Positions 61,531 to 64,000 of a DNA stretch of 64,000 nt are shown piece by piece; position 1 is the stretch's first letter, and each line of letters starts with the position of its first letter. Source of the stretch: Bolinopsis microptera (lineage: Eukaryota > Ctenophora > Tentaculata > Lobata > Bolinopsidae); the NCBI RefSeq assembly GCF_026151205.1, contig NC_087084.1, forward strand, positions 14,526,235 to 14,590,234. The letters are read 5' to 3'. Under the pieces are notes generated by a model. That model had not been told where the DNA came from. It ran no database searches and saw only the letters and a list, made by a program, of their open reading frames with translations. The position numbers and the translations under genes were made by a program.

Positions 61531-62377
61531 CTCAGGTGTTGTGGTTAATATTTAGGTTTCCCCACTCCAAAGAATGTTCAAGGTAGTTTTTATGGGCACA
61601 ACTAACTAGAGCAGATTTTGAACACTCTAAAAATTTGTTTCTACCGCGCCGTTTGGGAGGCACTTCAATAGGGGTGAAAAAACCGTATTTGCAAATCAGC
61701 GAAAATATGGGTGCGTCGTGATGTTTTGGGTTAGAAAGGTCCCAGAGACCCCCAAATAAGTGCAAGTAATAATTTCAATATGTAGTAGTCACTCTTATCC
61801 ACGTCGCTGTTGAGTTATGGAATGCCCCGTCTTGTCTAAAATTTAGAAATAAATAAATTTTGTCAAGAAAATATAAATTAATTTCAGATCGTACAGTTGA
61901 AGCTATCAGCAACACCTCGCAATTCCAACCGAAAAAATAACCCTTGTTATAATATCTTGTCACTTTTAGAGAGCTATTTTTCCCCGGACGGCGGACAGTC
62001 CTTATAATTATCATTGTTTTCCGTCACCAGAAGCTATTTTGCTGTTATTATTTTGTTGAATGGAATTCCTCCACCTGTTAAAGCTACAAATGATATTTCA
62101 GAACAGAAAAGTAAAATCTAAGATCATCGGTCCTTATGATTATCATCGCTTTTTTTGCTCTTCGATGGAGTTGAGCTGCACCTGCTGAAGCTACTGTCGT
62201 TATTACAGAAAATAAAATCAAAGATTATAACCACACCTGTGCTTTTAGGGCATCGACCCTTAATAATTACAAAATTTGTTTTTATAAAATAGCAAGGTCT
62301 CCCCTCTAGAAAAAGCTAATTCCTCCACCTGTTGAAGCTACTAATGGTTTTTTTAACGGGTGATACCCCCCCTTAAT
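61531..62377. other. Intergenic, nothing recognised
   Basis: Two short related phrases (TTCCTCCACCTGTT plus AAGCTAC) recur near 62066 and 62332, suggesting an old duplication. No exon is supported. Confidence 0.4.
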
Positions 62378-62760
62378 GATCATAATTCATGAACATGGTT
62401 ATTAAGTTAATTACACTAAACTATCTAGTTCAACAAAACACCATGATCTAGTTCAATAAAGTAGCAAGGTATGTACCTCAAATTCCTCAATAATTGTAGT
62501 TGCTTTTATTCTGACCCCACATCCAGAAACACGCCATCTTGCCAGGCATACTGGGAGGAAATTTTTTTAAGAGAAAAAAACGGGAGGAAAAAGAGGAAAT
62601 TTTTGAGAAGTTACTCCTAAATTCAAAATAATTTTTTGGAATAAAGACAAATTGATTGATCATTGAGGAAATTTTTGAAGAAAATATTTCGACTGTGTAA
62701 AAATCAAAGAGGAACATCCTGTCAGTTTTGGAACAGAGTGAAATATTTTGAAATTTGTCT

Positions 62761-63488
62761 ACCTTACAAGACATATTTATAACGGGTCCGGGACTCTAGG
62801 GCGTAAGACTCTAGGGCGTGAGACTTTAGGGCGGCGCCCTAACCCTAACCATCACCCTAACCCTAACCCTAACCCTTATCCTAACCCTAACCCTAACCCT
62901 AACCCAAACCCAAACCCTAACCCTAACCCTAACCCTAACCCTAAGACCCTAGAGTCTTACGCCCTAGAGTCTTACGCCCTAGAGTCCGGACCCCATTTAT
63001 AACGTACGAAATGTGGCGGTTTTCCGAAAATTTCGCCATATTTTCGAACCGCCAAAATTTCGGTCGTCGTAATAGAATCCGTCGCATTATCTTTTAGCTT
63101 ATTTCAATGACTGTGCCTTCACTGCTTTATTTTGTTTCTAATAAGTAATATCAAGTAAAATAAATAAATAAATTCTGGCATCTTGGGACAAATTATCACC
63201 ACACCAATGACGAATTGAATGTCAAGCAATACAGTTTAAATTTGCATTAAAATACATGTATGTGCTAACATGAAAGTCGTACAGTCTTAATACAGACTAA
63301 GTTTGAACATGATTTTACCGAATTTCAGAAATTTCCTTACTGCTTACTGTCACAAAAAATGATGAAAAATACCCTTATTTTCTGTGACGTCCGAAATTTG
63401 ACGGTTTTTGTTCAATTTCGCCATATTTTCGGACCACCAAAATTTCGGTCGTCGCAAATTAGGCCGCCATAAATATGTCTTGTAAGGT
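62761..63488. mobile_element. Nested TA-type TIR element
   Basis: Ends TACCTTACAAGACATATTTA and inverted TAAATATGTCTTGTAAGGTA. The initial TACCTTAC is shared with the 22275-23393 element, as are internal AAAATTTCGCCATATTTT-like subterminal blocks. It is inserted in the outer hAT-like element and itself holds the telomeric-repeat element. Confidence 0.7.
62782..62991. mobile_element. Small TIR element carrying telomeric (CCCTAA)n repeats
   Basis: Inverted ends GGGTCCGG(G)ACTCTAGGGC with internal duplicates ACTCTAGGGCGTAAGACTCT flank about 110 bp of CCCTAACCCTAA repeats with a few CCCAAA, CCATCA and CCTTAT variants. The flanks ATTTATAA on the left and on the right (after ACCCC) suggest an 8-9-bp TSD. 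The (TTAGGG)n core is thus interstitial and transposon-borne. No ORF. Confidence 0.75.
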
Positions 63489-64000
63489 ATTTACAAGACT
63501 TGGTTTCTCACTCAAGTGCTCAATATCAACATTGGGGCTGGCCTTCCCCGACTTGAAGGCCATTTCATTAAATACATGATATTTGTGTGCTCACTGTAAC
63601 GATAATATAATATATTCGATATAAATTTTTCGTTCAAAATCAAAATCATTGGAAATAGCGTTTCAAATAGACCTCTATATAACAAAATTGCTTCCATGGC
63701 TTTTATGCTTTTACAACTTTACAAAATTCAAAATTTTTCGCCTGTGGCGGGCAGTATGCACTCGCCTTGCTCGTGAATTGGTTCAGTGTTAAAAATTTGC
63801 GAGCGAAACGAGCGGGCCACAGAAAAAAGGCAAACTTGCGAGCGAAGCGATTGGGCCACAGAATTTAGAAAAAACGCATCTGGGAGGAAATATAAAACTT
63901 TCTGGATGTGGGATTCTGACGCGGTGATGGTATCGCACCTTTAGCTCGAAGTACCTGACTCCTGAAGAAAATCTTGTCAGAATCTGGACTTAGATTAGAA

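Larger units (their letters stand above)
62516..63912. mobile_element. hAT-like element with 8-bp TSD, nested insertions
   Basis: Ends CCCACATCCAGAAA and its exact inverted complement at 63899-63912. The TSD is ATTCTGAC (62508-62515 and 63913-63920). Subterminal GGGAGGAAA occurs near both ends in inverted order. Eight-base duplications are typical of hAT elements; P or Merlin types remain possible. It has no transposase ORF and carries a TA-type element (62761-63488). Its right part contains GCGAGCGAAACGAGC and GCGAGCGAAGCGA blocks similar to the hAT-like MITE at 31.4 kb. Confidence 0.85.
62378..64000 (-). pseudogene. Second copy of a PLC-X exon and flanks, broken by a transposon
   Basis: 62378-62515 matches 43437-43570 and 63913-64000 matches 43564-43628 plus 44282-44315. 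Together they contain the PLC-X exon equivalent to 43532-43611 (encoding VRYFELKVRHHHRVRI...) with minor changes (a silent TTTATTC for GTATTC, and CTTTAGCTCGAA, which changes one codon to AAA/CUA-type). The exon is interrupted after ATTCTGAC by a 1.4-kb element. This copy lacks the intronic MITE of the first gene. It is likely a pseudogene or partial paralogue whose remaining exons lie beyond the window. Confidence 0.7.

Noticed and set aside
62830-62945. Chromosome end from (CCCTAA)n
   Set aside because: The array is short, degenerate, flanked by inverted repeats and nested within two transposons, and ordinary sequence continues on both sides.

Overview
This is an AT-rich, repeat-dense stretch of animal nuclear DNA. 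The evidence is spliced genes with GT-AG introns, animal-type retroelements (Penelope-like, R2/R4-type and RTE-like LINEs, Ty3/Gypsy), a divergent Piwi PAZ fragment, a metazoan-looking USP9X-type exon and TTAGGG-type telomeric repeats. The peptide precursor style (signal peptide, X-Ala/X-Pro spacers, Gly-Lys-Arg amidation sites) fits a marine invertebrate, possibly non-bilaterian. I cannot name the species from sequence alone.

Layout. 0-5 kb: no host gene; a foldback element with ~1.35 kb arms. 5-8.3 kb: no host gene, clustered CACGTG motifs and degenerate repeats. 8.3-13.3 kb: decayed Ty3/Gypsy-like retroelement (gag, RNase H, broken integrase, env-like ORF) preceded by a chimeric ORF that joins a Piwi PAZ-like segment to a Gypsy RT tail. 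15.4-15.9 kb: one SRCR-like exon. 16.5-20.9 kb: broken LINEs. 22.3-25.5 kb: inverted-repeat transposons and tandem repeats. 26.0 kb: an intact small amidated-peptide precursor gene. 26.5-27.7 kb: nested inverted repeats. 28.4-30.9 kb: a two-exon (or longer) membrane protein gene with a PPxY tail. 31.1 kb: a USP9X-like exon. 31.4-36.1 kb: hAT-like elements and a 33-bp minisatellite. 36.4 kb: a 5S rRNA gene. 37.0-40.1 kb: a five-exon Ser/Pro-rich protein gene. 40.5-44.7 kb: a spliced PI-PLC X-domain gene on the minus strand. 45.5-54.2 kb: minisatellites, an R4/Dong-like LINE, a mariner-like MITE and a 2.8-kb satellite. 54.3-55.5 kb: a secreted sushi-like protein gene (minus). 56.0-60.5 kb: a Penelope-like element, intact apart from one in-frame stop. 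60.6-61.5 kb: a minisatellite. 62.4-64.0 kb: a second, MITE-broken copy of a PLC-X exon, containing three nested elements, the innermost carrying telomeric repeats.

The gene models were built by hand from splice-site consensus plus reading-phase agreement; all joins reported as phase-consistent were counted base by base. Mobile element boundaries rest on terminal inverted repeats and target-site duplications (TSDs) read directly. The host genes do not form an obvious pathway; the common theme is secreted or membrane proteins embedded in a transposon graveyard with several recent insertions.
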